Shown here: positions 35,793 through 43,726 of the stretch, one piece after another
Layout of the letters: the number at the start of each line of letters is the position of its first letter
Numbering within the stretch: the first letter of the stretch is position 1
NCBI RefSeq assembly: GCF_001613545.1
Contig: NZ_BDCO01000003.1
Coordinates: 496,001-560,000, forward strand
Direction of reading: 5' to 3'
Source of the DNA: Terrimicrobium sacchariphilum
Lineage (GTDB): Bacteria > Verrucomicrobiota > Verrucomicrobiia > Chthoniobacterales > Terrimicrobiaceae
DNA: 64,000 bases
Position numbers and translations under genes: made by a program
Notes under the pieces: generated by a model
Databases searched by the model: none
Told to the model about the DNA's origin: nothing
Seen by the model: only the letters and a program-made list of their open reading frames with translations

Positions 35793-37343
35793 ATGTCTGC
35801 ACTGCACTATCATCTCCCCTCAGAACACACTCTGAACCTCACCCTGAAGCGCGATCTTTGTATCTACGGAGGAAACTCCGGTGGCATTGCTGCGGCGGTG
35901 GCGGCGAGGCGCCTGGGATTGAGCGTCGTCGTCCTGGAGCCCGGGCGGCATCTGGGGGGAATGACGGCAGGTGGATTGAGCCTGACCGATATCGGCAACA
36001 AACATGCGATCGGCGGAGTCTCTCGGGAGTTCTATCGACGGGTGGGGCGACACTATGGAGTGCCGGAGCACTGGCGATTTGAACCCCACGCAGCCGAGCA
36101 GACTTATCTCGACTGGGTGGCGGAGGAGGGAATCGAGGTTCACTACGGGAGCTTCCTTGCGGCCGTGGAGGTGAGGGATCGCGACATCGTCCGGCTTTGG
36201 ACGGAGAGCGGCGTCGAGGTGCAGGCGAGATGCTTTATCGACTGCTCCTACGAGGGCGATCTCATGGCGGCGGCGGGTGTGTCTTTTACAATTGGGCGGG
36301 AATCCAATAGCGCCTACGGTGAGACGCTCAACGGCGCCCAGGTGCGGAACAAGCACCAGTTCGAACTGCCGGTCGATCCGTATGTGGTCGAGGGGGACTC
36401 CGCCAGCGGATTGCTGCCCGGCATCGAGCCGGGCGAGCCGGTGATCGGCCGGGGTGATCGTCGCGTGCAGGCTTATAATTTCCGCCTTTGCCTGAGCAGG
36501 AATCCGGAAAATCAGCGGCCTTTTGAGAAACCCGAGGGCTATGACCGTGGGCGCTACGAGCTATTCGCCCGATACCTGCGAGCGGGTTACGTGCCGGTCT
36601 TTAACAAGTTCGACGCGCTGGTGAATGACAAGGTGGACATGAACAACCATGGGGCCTTCTCGACGGATTTCATCGGAGGGAATCACGCGTTCCTCACCGC
36701 GAGCTACGCAGGGCGGGAGGAGATTTTTCAGCGCCATGTCGCTCACGTGAAGGGTCTCCTGTGGTTCTGGAAGCAGGACCCGGAGGTGCCGCGGGAGTTT
36801 CAGGAGCCATTTCAAAACTGGGGCTGGGCGAAGGACGAGTTTGTCGATTGCGGGGGATTTCCCCATTCGCTCTATGTGCGCGAAGGCCGTCGGTTGGTGG
36901 GAGACGTCGTAATGACGGAACATCACTGCACGGGCGCAGAGCGAATCGAGGATTCAGTCGGCCTCGCTGCCTATACGATGGATTCGCACAACTGCCGGCG
37001 CTTCGTGCGCGACGGCAAGGTGCTCAATGAGGGTGACGTGCAGGTGCACTCCGGGCCGCCTTACCCGATCTCCTATCGGGCGCTGATTCCACGCCGGGGC
37101 GAATGCGGCAACCTTTTCGTGCCTTTCGGGCTGTCCGCGTCGCACATCGCATTTGGCTCGATCCGCATGGAGCCTGTTTTCATGCTTCTTGCAGAGTCCT
37201 GTGTCCACGCGGCGCTGCTGGCCATCCGCGGAGGAGTCGATGTGCAGGACGTCCCCTACGAAAAGCTGCGGGATGAACTCCTGAACGCCGGGCAGGTGTT
37301 GGATCCGAACATCAACGCAGCCGACCCGCAAAGCGGAGAGTAG
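35793..37343 (+). CDS. FAD-dependent oxidoreductase
   Basis: A 516-residue flavoprotein of the FAD-dependent oxidoreductase 2/PF12831 type. The Rossmann motif YGGNSGGIAAAVAARRLG (about residues 25-42) is followed by the conserved VLEPGRHLGGMTAGGLS, and FIDCSYEGDLMAAAGV supports the family. There is no signal peptide. The AAGATGAGGG stretch before the ATG provides a ribosome binding site. In carbohydrate loci such enzymes are often found without known substrate. It is divergent from the SGNH-uidA-GH94 operon and convergent with the regulator gene, and may be controlled from the same region. Confidence 0.78.
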   Translation: MSALHYHLPSEHTLNLTLKRDLCIYGGNSGGIAAAVAARRLGLSVVVLEPGRHLGGMTAGGLSLTDIGNKHAIGGVSREFYRRVGRHYGVPEHWRFEPHAAEQTYLDWVAEEGIEVHYGSFLAAVEVRDRDIVRLWTESGVEVQARCFIDCSYEGDLMAAAGVSFTIGRESNSAYGETLNGAQVRNKHQFELPVDPYVVEGDSASGLLPGIEPGEPVIGRGDRRVQAYNFRLCLSRNPENQRPFEKPEGYDRGRYELFARYLRAGYVPVFNKFDALVNDKVDMNNHGAFSTDFIGGNHAFLTASYAGREEIFQRHVAHVKGLLWFWKQDPEVPREFQEPFQNWGWAKDEFVDCGGFPHSLYVREGRRLVGDVVMTEHHCTGAERIEDSVGLAAYTMDSHNCRRFVRDGKVLNEGDVQVHSGPPYPISYRALIPRRGECGNLFVPFGLSASHIAFGSIRMEPVFMLLAESCVHAALLAIRGGVDVQDVPYEKLRDELLNAGQVLDPNINAADPQSGE

Positions 37344-37371
37344 CCGGAACGGCGTGACGCCTCGAGAATGC

Positions 37372-38577
37372 TCAGGGCGTCGAGGAAAGGGCTGGCTCTT
37401 CTTCGTCCTCCTCGGAGATTACTGGCTCCGGAAGTCCCTTGCTGTCGAGGATGAGGTCGATCGTGGGAAGCTGGAAGGTTTTCAACGTATCGAGGTGATC
37501 CATGCCACCGCAGGTGTTGCGCACGAGCAATTGAAGCTTCGGGTCTTTCGAGGACTGGCAGATGCGGTTCTTGCTCAGGCCGAGCGCACTTTTCAGGAGC
37601 CATTCGCCGATGTAGTCAAAGTTTTGGCGTACCGAACTGAGCGGTGGGTCGCTGTACCGGCTGGCCTCGGTGTCGTTATACCCGATGATGGCGTAGTCAT
37701 CCGGTGCGTTGAGACCGATCTTGTGCATGGCGGTCATGAAGCGGATGGCGTGCTCGTCGTCGTAGCTCAGGATCGCCAGGTCGCCGCGGAAGCTCTTCCA
37801 GCGCTCGGCCAGCTTGTCCATCGCCGGAGCGCCTGGGGAAACCAGGCCGGAGGGACTTGGCAGATTCTCGCGCGACGTGAAGCAGACAAAGGAGGTGAGC
37901 ACCTTCTGGAGGAAGACATCATTCGTCGTATCCGGGCCGATGAAGGCGAGGCGCTTGTGGCCGAGGCCGAGGTAATACTGACACAGGTCCTCGATGGGGG
38001 AGTTGCCGCCGAACGCGCCGGACTCCACGAAGCTGTTCTTTTCCAGGCCGGGAATCGGCATGGGCAGGCTGATGGGCAGCGGACTGCGCAGGACGAACTT
38101 CCGCACCTCGTCGATCTTTTGATGAGGGAACCACGGGAGCGTCACCGCCACGCAGCCGTCGGACTTGAGCTGCTCGACCACGCGCAGGGACTGATCGGAG
38201 AAATCACGTATCCAGCTGGAGCGCAGATGGACGTGCTGCTCGAGGCCGGCATGGGCTATGGCCTGGATGAGGCGATTGGCGTAGGCGTTGCTCTCCTGCA
38301 CCACGAGGACACCGATGTGCTTGTCCGTACCGGACGGAGAATTGGGTTCGTTGCTTTTGCGTGCCACGAACGTTCCGCTGCCGATGCGGCGCACGATAGT
38401 GCCGTCGTCCACCAACTGCTTGAGCGACTTGCGCACGGTGAGGAAGTTGCAGTCGTAGGAGATCGCGAGATCCCGCTCCGCCGGGAGTTTGCTCCCGACA
38501 GGCAGCGTCATCACGAGCTGGCGCAACTCGGCTTCCACGCGCTTGTACTTCAGTTGATTGGGAATGGGTGTTTTCAA
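37372..38577 (-). CDS. Transcriptional regulator: GntR-type DNA-binding domain fused to a LacI-type sugar sensor
   Basis: A 401-residue regulator. Residues 8-73 form a GntR winged helix (YKRVEAELRQLV, GSKLPAERDLA, TVRKSLKQLVDDG, the wing RRIGSGTFV). Residues 85-345 form a periplasmic-binding-protein-like effector domain (HIGVLVVQESN, GLGHKRLAFIGPD, YAIIGYNDTEAS), as in the arabinose regulator AraR. An acidic tail ends the protein. The start is the TTG at 38577, because an in-frame TAA lies nine codons upstream and no ATG precedes the winged helix. It probably represses nearby carbohydrate genes until a sugar binds; a half-site in its own promoter suggests autoregulation. Confidence 0.85.
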   Translation of the reverse strand: MKTPIPNQLKYKRVEAELRQLVMTLPVGSKLPAERDLAISYDCNFLTVRKSLKQLVDDGTIVRRIGSGTFVARKSNEPNSPSGTDKHIGVLVVQESNAYANRLIQAIAHAGLEQHVHLRSSWIRDFSDQSLRVVEQLKSDGCVAVTLPWFPHQKIDEVRKFVLRSPLPISLPMPIPGLEKNSFVESGAFGGNSPIEDLCQYYLGLGHKRLAFIGPDTTNDVFLQKVLTSFVCFTSRENLPSPSGLVSPGAPAMDKLAERWKSFRGDLAILSYDDEHAIRFMTAMHKIGLNAPDDYAIIGYNDTEASRYSDPPLSSVRQNFDYIGEWLLKSALGLSKNRICQSSKDPKLQLLVRNTCGGMDHLDTLKTFQLPTIDLILDSKGLPEPVISEEDEEEPALSSTP

Positions 38578-38640
38578 AATGGGATATCGAGCCGGGTGTT
38601 ATGTGCGCGCGGGTTGCGTTGCGCCAAACTCTTGTCGCGA

Positions 38641-38668
38641 TATATATAGCATTTTGCTTTGTTTGCAA
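38641..38668 (-). promoter_or_regulatory. Putative promoter of the GntR/LacI-type regulator with overlapping half-site
   Basis: On the minus strand TTGCAA (38668-38663) and TATATA (38646-38641) are spaced by 16 bp, 64 bp before the TTG start. The half-site ATAGCA (38646-38651, + strand) overlaps the -10. The 374-bp divergent gap 38578-38951 holds this promoter, the facing promoter at 38873-38900 and otherwise AT-rich DNA without a gene I can support. Confidence 0.5.
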
Positions 38669-38872
38669 CATCTTTTCCTCACGCAACATTGAGGGAGGAG
38701 GGGGTGAAGGAAGGGTTGCTGCGTTTTTCTCGGCATTCTGGCGCATAGTACTTCGTGATGCAGAGGGAGTGTATCCTTGGACGAGGCGGGGCGCGTGGGT
38801 TGCTATCGAGCCAATTTGCCATGGGGATGAACATCCTGCTGGATCTAGCATTTCAAAAAATAAAAAATGTAA

Positions 38873-38900
38873 TTGCATAGCACAATGCATTTGCTATACA
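38873..38900 (+). promoter_or_regulatory. Promoter and overlapping palindromic operator of the PEP-CTERM gene
   Basis: TTGCAT (38873-38878) and TATACA (38895-38900) form a sigma70-like pair with a 16-bp spacer. Exactly between and over them lies ATAGCA (38877-38882), then the self-complementary AATGCATT (38884-38891), then TGCTAT (38892-38897). A protein bound to this dyad would block the promoter. The start codon is 51 bp downstream of the -10. Confidence 0.55.
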
Positions 38901-38951
38901 TCTGCGTAAAGTTATCCGTTTCGTAGCTTCAACTCCCCCTCCAAGAATTTT

Positions 38952-41306
38952 ATGAAAATCACCGCCTGTTTGAGTTCGATTCACTTCGGCGAACCACTGT
39001 CCGCGCGTGCTTTGGCTATCGCCATTGGCGCTCTCTCCGTTTTTGGGATGAGCGCGGCATCGGCAGATACTCTTTACTGGGATACCAATGGAACCAGTCC
39101 GGGGTTGGGAGGAAGTGGAACTTGGGGTGGAGGATCGGCAAGCAATTTCTGGAACCTGGTGGCCGATGGCACGGGAACGCCGGGAGCTTACATTGCGGGC
39201 AGCGATGCGGTATTCTCGGCAGGCAGCACCGCCGTGGCCAGTGCTGTCTCCTTGGGAGGATCGGTTTCCGCGAACAGTCTGACGTTTAGTATCGGAGCAA
39301 CCACGATTACTAATTCTGTGGCCAATCAAGCGATCACCGTCGGGTTGGGTGGTATCACGCTTGCTGCGGGATCCGGGGAGGTGCTCATCGGTAATGCGAG
39401 TGGTGATACCAAGGTGACCGTGTCGGGAAATCAGACGTGGGCAAATAACAGTTCAAGTCGTCTGCTCGTGGGAGGCGGAACTATCAATGGTCAGGTGACC
39501 ATCGCCGGGCCCGGGCTTGTTCAGTTGGGTAATGACGGGACGAATAACAGTTTCGCTGGCACGGGAGGCAGCTTTGTGGTGGGTACATCTGGCACCTCGG
39601 GAAAGCTGGCGCTGTCGATCGCAAATGGCGGTCTGAACAACGATCTCTACCTGGTCAATGGAACTCTGCTCGGAGCTGGGTCTTCCCAAAGTACAAAGGT
39701 CAAAGGGATGAAGTCCACGGGATTGTTTTTACAAGGCGACTTCACGATTGCGATGGGCAATGACGCGCAGGAGTTCAAGTCTTTGACTTTGGATGCGAAT
39801 AAGGTGCTGACCGTTAACGGAACCAACGGAAATAGTTCCGCTACGCCGTTCGCGGTGGCGAGGGTGGATGATGGAGCCTCTAATTCCGGCGCGATCCTTA
39901 CGAAGGCGGGAGCCGGTTATATGTGGATTATAGGAAATACCAGCACGTACAGCGGGGGCACTGTCTTGTCGGGCGGGGTGTTGCGCGTGGCCTACGACGA
40001 GTCTTTGGGCGCGGCGTCTTCAGGGATCTCGTTCACGGCTGACTCCACTTTGCAGGCGGGACTTTCCGGGACCAATCTGTCTCTGGTGGCTAACGGGACG
40101 GTCACGCTGGGGGCTTCTCGGGCAATATCTATAGCGAATGGAGTGACGGCAACGTTCGACACCCAGCCGGGATCGACGCAGCAGAACATGGTGGTCAATA
40201 GCGCGATCTCGGGTGGCGGGGCGCTGCAAAAGACCGGTCTGGGAACGCTTACTCTGAACGGAGCTAACTCCTATGGAGGAATCACCACAGTGTCCGGAGG
40301 CATTCTGGCCGTGTCCAATCTTGCCGATGGCGGCGCTGCAAGCAGTGTGGGAAATTCTTCGAATGCTGCCAGTAACCTGGTGCTGAAGAATGGAACGACG
40401 CTCCAGTATACCGGCAGCGGCAGCACCTCCAACCGATCATTTACAATTGCCGGCACGGGTAATAGCCAAGGCGCGACGCTGGATGCTTCCGGTACTGGGG
40501 CTCTTAACCTGACAAACACGAGCTCGATTGCATATGGGACGACGAATCAAAGCCGTACGCTGACGCTCACTGGCGCCAATACGGATAACAACACACTCGC
40601 TGCGGCGTTGAGCAACAACGGGAGCGGGGTGGTTTCCTTGACCAAGACCGGCGCAGGCAAGTGGATCCTCTCGGGTGCCAGCTCCTACACGGGAGCAACG
40701 ACAGTTAGCGCAGGTACGTTGATCATCAACGGATCGACCTCGGCGACCTCTGCTGTCTCAGTGGCATCTGGAGCCATCCTCGGTGGCAGCGGCACGATCA
40801 ATGGCGCGGTCAACGTCAGCGGTACGCTCGCTCCGGGCAATTCTCCGGGCAATCTTACGGTGAACAACAACGTCACCATCCTCGATGGCGGTGCGGTGAA
40901 CATGGAGATCGCTGGGGCGACGGTCGGCACCCAATACGATCGGGTGACAATGACTGGCGCCTCGTCAGTATTCTCGCTCACTGGTACGAACAACCTCGCG
41001 CTGACCCTGAGCTATACGCCGGCGGTTAACGCCCTGTTCTTCTTGGTCGACAACCAGGGCAGCAGCGCCATCGCGGGCGTCTTTGAACAGCTCAATGGCG
41101 TGACGACGGACCTCTCGCAGGGAGCCCTCTTTACGGTGAGCGGTCAGCAGTTCCGCATCAGCTATACGGGTGATGTGACGACGAGCAGTTTCACCGGCGG
41201 CAATGACCTCGTGGTGCAGGCGGTTCCGGAGCCATCGACCTGGCTGTTGCTCACCGCCAGCCTAGCCTCGGTGATCGTGTTTCGCCGCGCTCGCAAGTCG
41301 TGCTAA
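38952..41306 (+). CDS. Autotransporter-type beta-strand-repeat protein with PEP-CTERM sorting signal
   Basis: A 784-residue exported, very Ser/Thr/Gly/Asn-rich protein predicted to form a beta-helix. A signal peptide (about residues 1-38) is followed by TLYWDTNGTSPGLGGSGTW, typical of this family, and by repeats such as LQKTGLGTLTLNGANSYGG and LTKTGAGKWILSGASSYTG. It ends with VPEPSTWLLLTASLASVIVF and RRARKSC: a PEP motif, one hydrophobic helix and a basic tail, the signal for exosortase-dependent sorting. There is no C-terminal autotransporter barrel. It is probably a surface or matrix protein. Lower GC and codon content than its neighbours fit its Asn/Thr-rich composition. Confidence 0.87.
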   Translation: MKITACLSSIHFGEPLSARALAIAIGALSVFGMSAASADTLYWDTNGTSPGLGGSGTWGGGSASNFWNLVADGTGTPGAYIAGSDAVFSAGSTAVASAVSLGGSVSANSLTFSIGATTITNSVANQAITVGLGGITLAAGSGEVLIGNASGDTKVTVSGNQTWANNSSSRLLVGGGTINGQVTIAGPGLVQLGNDGTNNSFAGTGGSFVVGTSGTSGKLALSIANGGLNNDLYLVNGTLLGAGSSQSTKVKGMKSTGLFLQGDFTIAMGNDAQEFKSLTLDANKVLTVNGTNGNSSATPFAVARVDDGASNSGAILTKAGAGYMWIIGNTSTYSGGTVLSGGVLRVAYDESLGAASSGISFTADSTLQAGLSGTNLSLVANGTVTLGASRAISIANGVTATFDTQPGSTQQNMVVNSAISGGGALQKTGLGTLTLNGANSYGGITTVSGGILAVSNLADGGAASSVGNSSNAASNLVLKNGTTLQYTGSGSTSNRSFTIAGTGNSQGATLDASGTGALNLTNTSSIAYGTTNQSRTLTLTGANTDNNTLAAALSNNGSGVVSLTKTGAGKWILSGASSYTGATTVSAGTLIINGSTSATSAVSVASGAILGGSGTINGAVNVSGTLAPGNSPGNLTVNNNVTILDGGAVNMEIAGATVGTQYDRVTMTGASSVFSLTGTNNLALTLSYTPAVNALFFLVDNQGSSAIAGVFEQLNGVTTDLSQGALFTVSGQQFRISYTGDVTTSSFTGGNDLVVQAVPEPSTWLLLTASLASVIVFRRARKSC

Positions 41307-41317
41307 GCTAAAGGCAA

Positions 41318-41399
41318 CCGGCGAGAAAAGCGCCGGGAAACCTTGCGAACGACAGTCTGTCTTTTCTGGTGGCCGCGGAGCTTGGGGGAGCTTCGCGGC
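41318..41399 (+). other. Two hairpins downstream of the PEP-CTERM gene
   Basis: CCGGCG (41318-41323) pairs with CGCCGG (41331-41336). A stronger one pairs GCCGCG-G-AGCT (41372-41382) with AGCT-T-CGCGGC (41389-41399), an 11-bp stem with one G-U pair and a 6-nt loop. Neither has a clear U-tract. They may end or stabilise the PEP-CTERM transcript, or act with Rho, before the GH5 gene. Confidence 0.5.
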
Positions 41400-41444
41400 G
41401 CTCACCATCTGCGTCCACCCCAGTACTAGATTTTTTGCATTCCC

Positions 41445-43703
41445 ATGATGACTTGTTCCCTTCGCTCGTTCGTCCGTAGCTGCACGCAGGTGCGGCGCTT
41501 GATTCCCAGCGCGGTGCTCGCGCTCACCGTTGGCCTGTCACTGTCTCATGCCGCCGATACCGGCATCGATTTGCTGAAGAATGGCGATCTCGAAACGGAT
41601 GCCAACTCCGACCAGTGGCCGGATGACTGGAGCAAAGCCAAAGTCGGCGGAAGTTGGGAGGCGGAGGAGGGGAACCACTTCATTCGCCTGAAGGCCAGCG
41701 AGCCGGACCAGATGATCATGATATACCGGGAAATCCCGATCCCGGCCGGAGCAAAGGCGCTGCAACTCAAGTTTCGCGCCCGGGTGTCGGGCCTCCAGAT
41801 CGGCACGTCGTCGTGGTTCGACGCGCGCATCATGATGGATTTCCTCGGAGCCGACCGCCAGGTGGTCAAGCCCGGTCCGCCCGCGCCGAGTTTCCGCAAG
41901 GATACCGAGGGCTGGGTGGATAAGGATGTGACGTTCCTCGTGCCGGAGGGCACGAAAATTTTGAAGTTCATGCCGACCCTTTTCAAGGTCACGGCGGGGA
42001 CCTTCGACATCGACAATCTTTCGCTTACGGTGATCGACGATACCGAGGTGAAGGCGGCGGCTGCCGCGAAACAGGAAGAGGCGCAGGCCAAGCAGACCCA
42101 GAAGGCAGATGCCAGGCGAGCGAAAGCCGCGGCTAATGTGCAGGCGGACGGATCCCTCATCGCCAACGGAAATTTCGAGGCCAGCAAAAACAATGAATGG
42201 CCCGACGGCTGGCCGCATCCCAAGACAGGAGGAAGCTGGCCGAGTGAAGACGGAAATCATTTCCTCAGACTCTCCTCCTCGACTCCCGGTGAGATGGTGA
42301 TGCTGTATCGCGAGCTGGATTTACCGGCCGGAGTGAAAGCGCTGGAACTCAAGTGGCGCTGGCGTGTCACCGGGCTCAAGAAAGGCGCTGTGCCGTGGAA
42401 CGACGCGCGAATCCTTTTCAAACTCAAGGACGCAGCAGGAAAGGATATCCCGAATCCGCCGGGACCAGTCTATTCACAGAAGGATACGGATGGCTGGGTG
42501 GAAAAGACGACGAGCTTCCTCGTGCCGGAGAATGCGGTCTCGCTCGTGCTGATGCCGGCGGTGTTTCAGGCTCAGGCAGGAACGCTTGATATCGACGATT
42601 TCTCGATCAAGCCGACTGCCCCGGAGCCGCTCATTGCGGCCAAGGCAGCGCAGGAGGCAGCGGACAAGAAGCTCTATGTCGCACCTGAGGAACCGAACAA
42701 GGCGAAGTGGCCAAAGGAACTGCACGTCGACGGCAAGAAGGTTCTCGATTCCGATGGGAAGGAAGTGCTTTTGCAGGGCGTTAATGCGGGAGGCCTGGAG
42801 ACACTGGCTACCGAGAAGCACATCATGCGGTCGGCGCTGGTCGGCATGGAGTGGGGGTCGAACATCATCCGGCTCCCAGTGAAGGAGGAGTTCTGGTTCG
42901 GACGCAACCCCATCCAGAAGGACGGCGGCAAAGCCTATCGCGAGACGGTCGACAACATCGTGAACCTCGTCGCTAATCGCGGCGGGTATGTGCTCCTGGA
43001 CCTGCACCGCTTCCGCGCGCCGAAGCCGGAGCATGTGGAGTTTTGGAAAGACGCCGCAGAGCATTACAAGAATCACCCCGCCGTGCTCTTCGATCTTTTC
43101 AACGAGCCGCACGACATCAGCTGGGATGTGTGGAAGAACGGCGGATTCGTGGAGGAGAAGAAAGGTGCGGACGAGTCGGCTTTCCTCTCCGACGAGGAAA
43201 AGGCGAAGAACTCCGGTTTCCAATCCGTCGGGATGCAGGCTCTGCTCGATGCGGTACGCTCGACCGGAGCGAAAAACATTGTGATCGTCGGTGGCCTGGG
43301 CTGGTCGGGTGATCTCTCTGGGATCGCCAATGGATATACGCTGGATGACAAGGGCGGCAACGGCATCATTTACGGCTGGCACATTTACAACTGGCACAAG
43401 GACTGGCAGGGACGCGTAATGGCGGCAGCCGAGAAATACCCGATCCTCGTCGGCGAATTCGGCGCGGATGAGAAGAAGGTGAATTTCCTCCCGGTTGAGA
43501 TCCAGGAGGATCCCTATACCTGGGTGCCCGACATGCTGGGGTTCCTCCAGAAGAACGGATTTCACTGGACCGCCTGGTGCCTGCATCCCAAGGCCACGCC
43601 CGTATTGATCTCCGATTGGGAATACACGCCCACGCCGTTCTGGGGAGAATTCGCCAAGCGCGCATTGAAGGGCGAAAAATTTGAGATGAAAAAGATGCGC
43701 TAG
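41445..43703 (+). CDS. GH5 glycoside hydrolase with duplicated N-terminal carbohydrate-binding-like domains
   Basis: A 752-residue exported enzyme. A signal peptide (to about residue 37) is followed by two homologous beta-sandwich domains (about 40-197 and 236-389); both contain a GN(G/D)xE start, GGSW, GNHF(I/L)RL and end in a DID strand. They are joined by an Ala/Lys/Gln-rich linker (200-233). The catalytic TIM barrel (about 425-745) has HRFRAP, the acid/base Glu554 in LFDLFNEPH and the nucleophile in LVGEFGAD. It probably cleaves beta-1,4-linked glucan or mannan outside the cytoplasm. It follows the PEP-CTERM gene by 138 bp and precedes the heparinase-like gene by 23 bp. Confidence 0.85.
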   Translation: MMTCSLRSFVRSCTQVRRLIPSAVLALTVGLSLSHAADTGIDLLKNGDLETDANSDQWPDDWSKAKVGGSWEAEEGNHFIRLKASEPDQMIMIYREIPIPAGAKALQLKFRARVSGLQIGTSSWFDARIMMDFLGADRQVVKPGPPAPSFRKDTEGWVDKDVTFLVPEGTKILKFMPTLFKVTAGTFDIDNLSLTVIDDTEVKAAAAAKQEEAQAKQTQKADARRAKAAANVQADGSLIANGNFEASKNNEWPDGWPHPKTGGSWPSEDGNHFLRLSSSTPGEMVMLYRELDLPAGVKALELKWRWRVTGLKKGAVPWNDARILFKLKDAAGKDIPNPPGPVYSQKDTDGWVEKTTSFLVPENAVSLVLMPAVFQAQAGTLDIDDFSIKPTAPEPLIAAKAAQEAADKKLYVAPEEPNKAKWPKELHVDGKKVLDSDGKEVLLQGVNAGGLETLATEKHIMRSALVGMEWGSNIIRLPVKEEFWFGRNPIQKDGGKAYRETVDNIVNLVANRGGYVLLDLHRFRAPKPEHVEFWKDAAEHYKNHPAVLFDLFNEPHDISWDVWKNGGFVEEKKGADESAFLSDEEKAKNSGFQSVGMQALLDAVRSTGAKNIVIVGGLGWSGDLSGIANGYTLDDKGGNGIIYGWHIYNWHKDWQGRVMAAAEKYPILVGEFGADEKKVNFLPVEIQEDPYTWVPDMLGFLQKNGFHWTAWCLHPKATPVLISDWEYTPTPFWGEFAKRALKGEKFEMKKMR

Positions 43704-43726
43704 GCGCGTATCGCGGCTCCCACCTC

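Noticed and set aside
39900-40900. Possible tandem DNA repeat or CRISPR-like array in the PEP-CTERM gene
   Set aside because: The repetition is at the protein level (degenerate beta-strand repeats with variable spacing); no direct DNA repeats of constant length with spacers are present.
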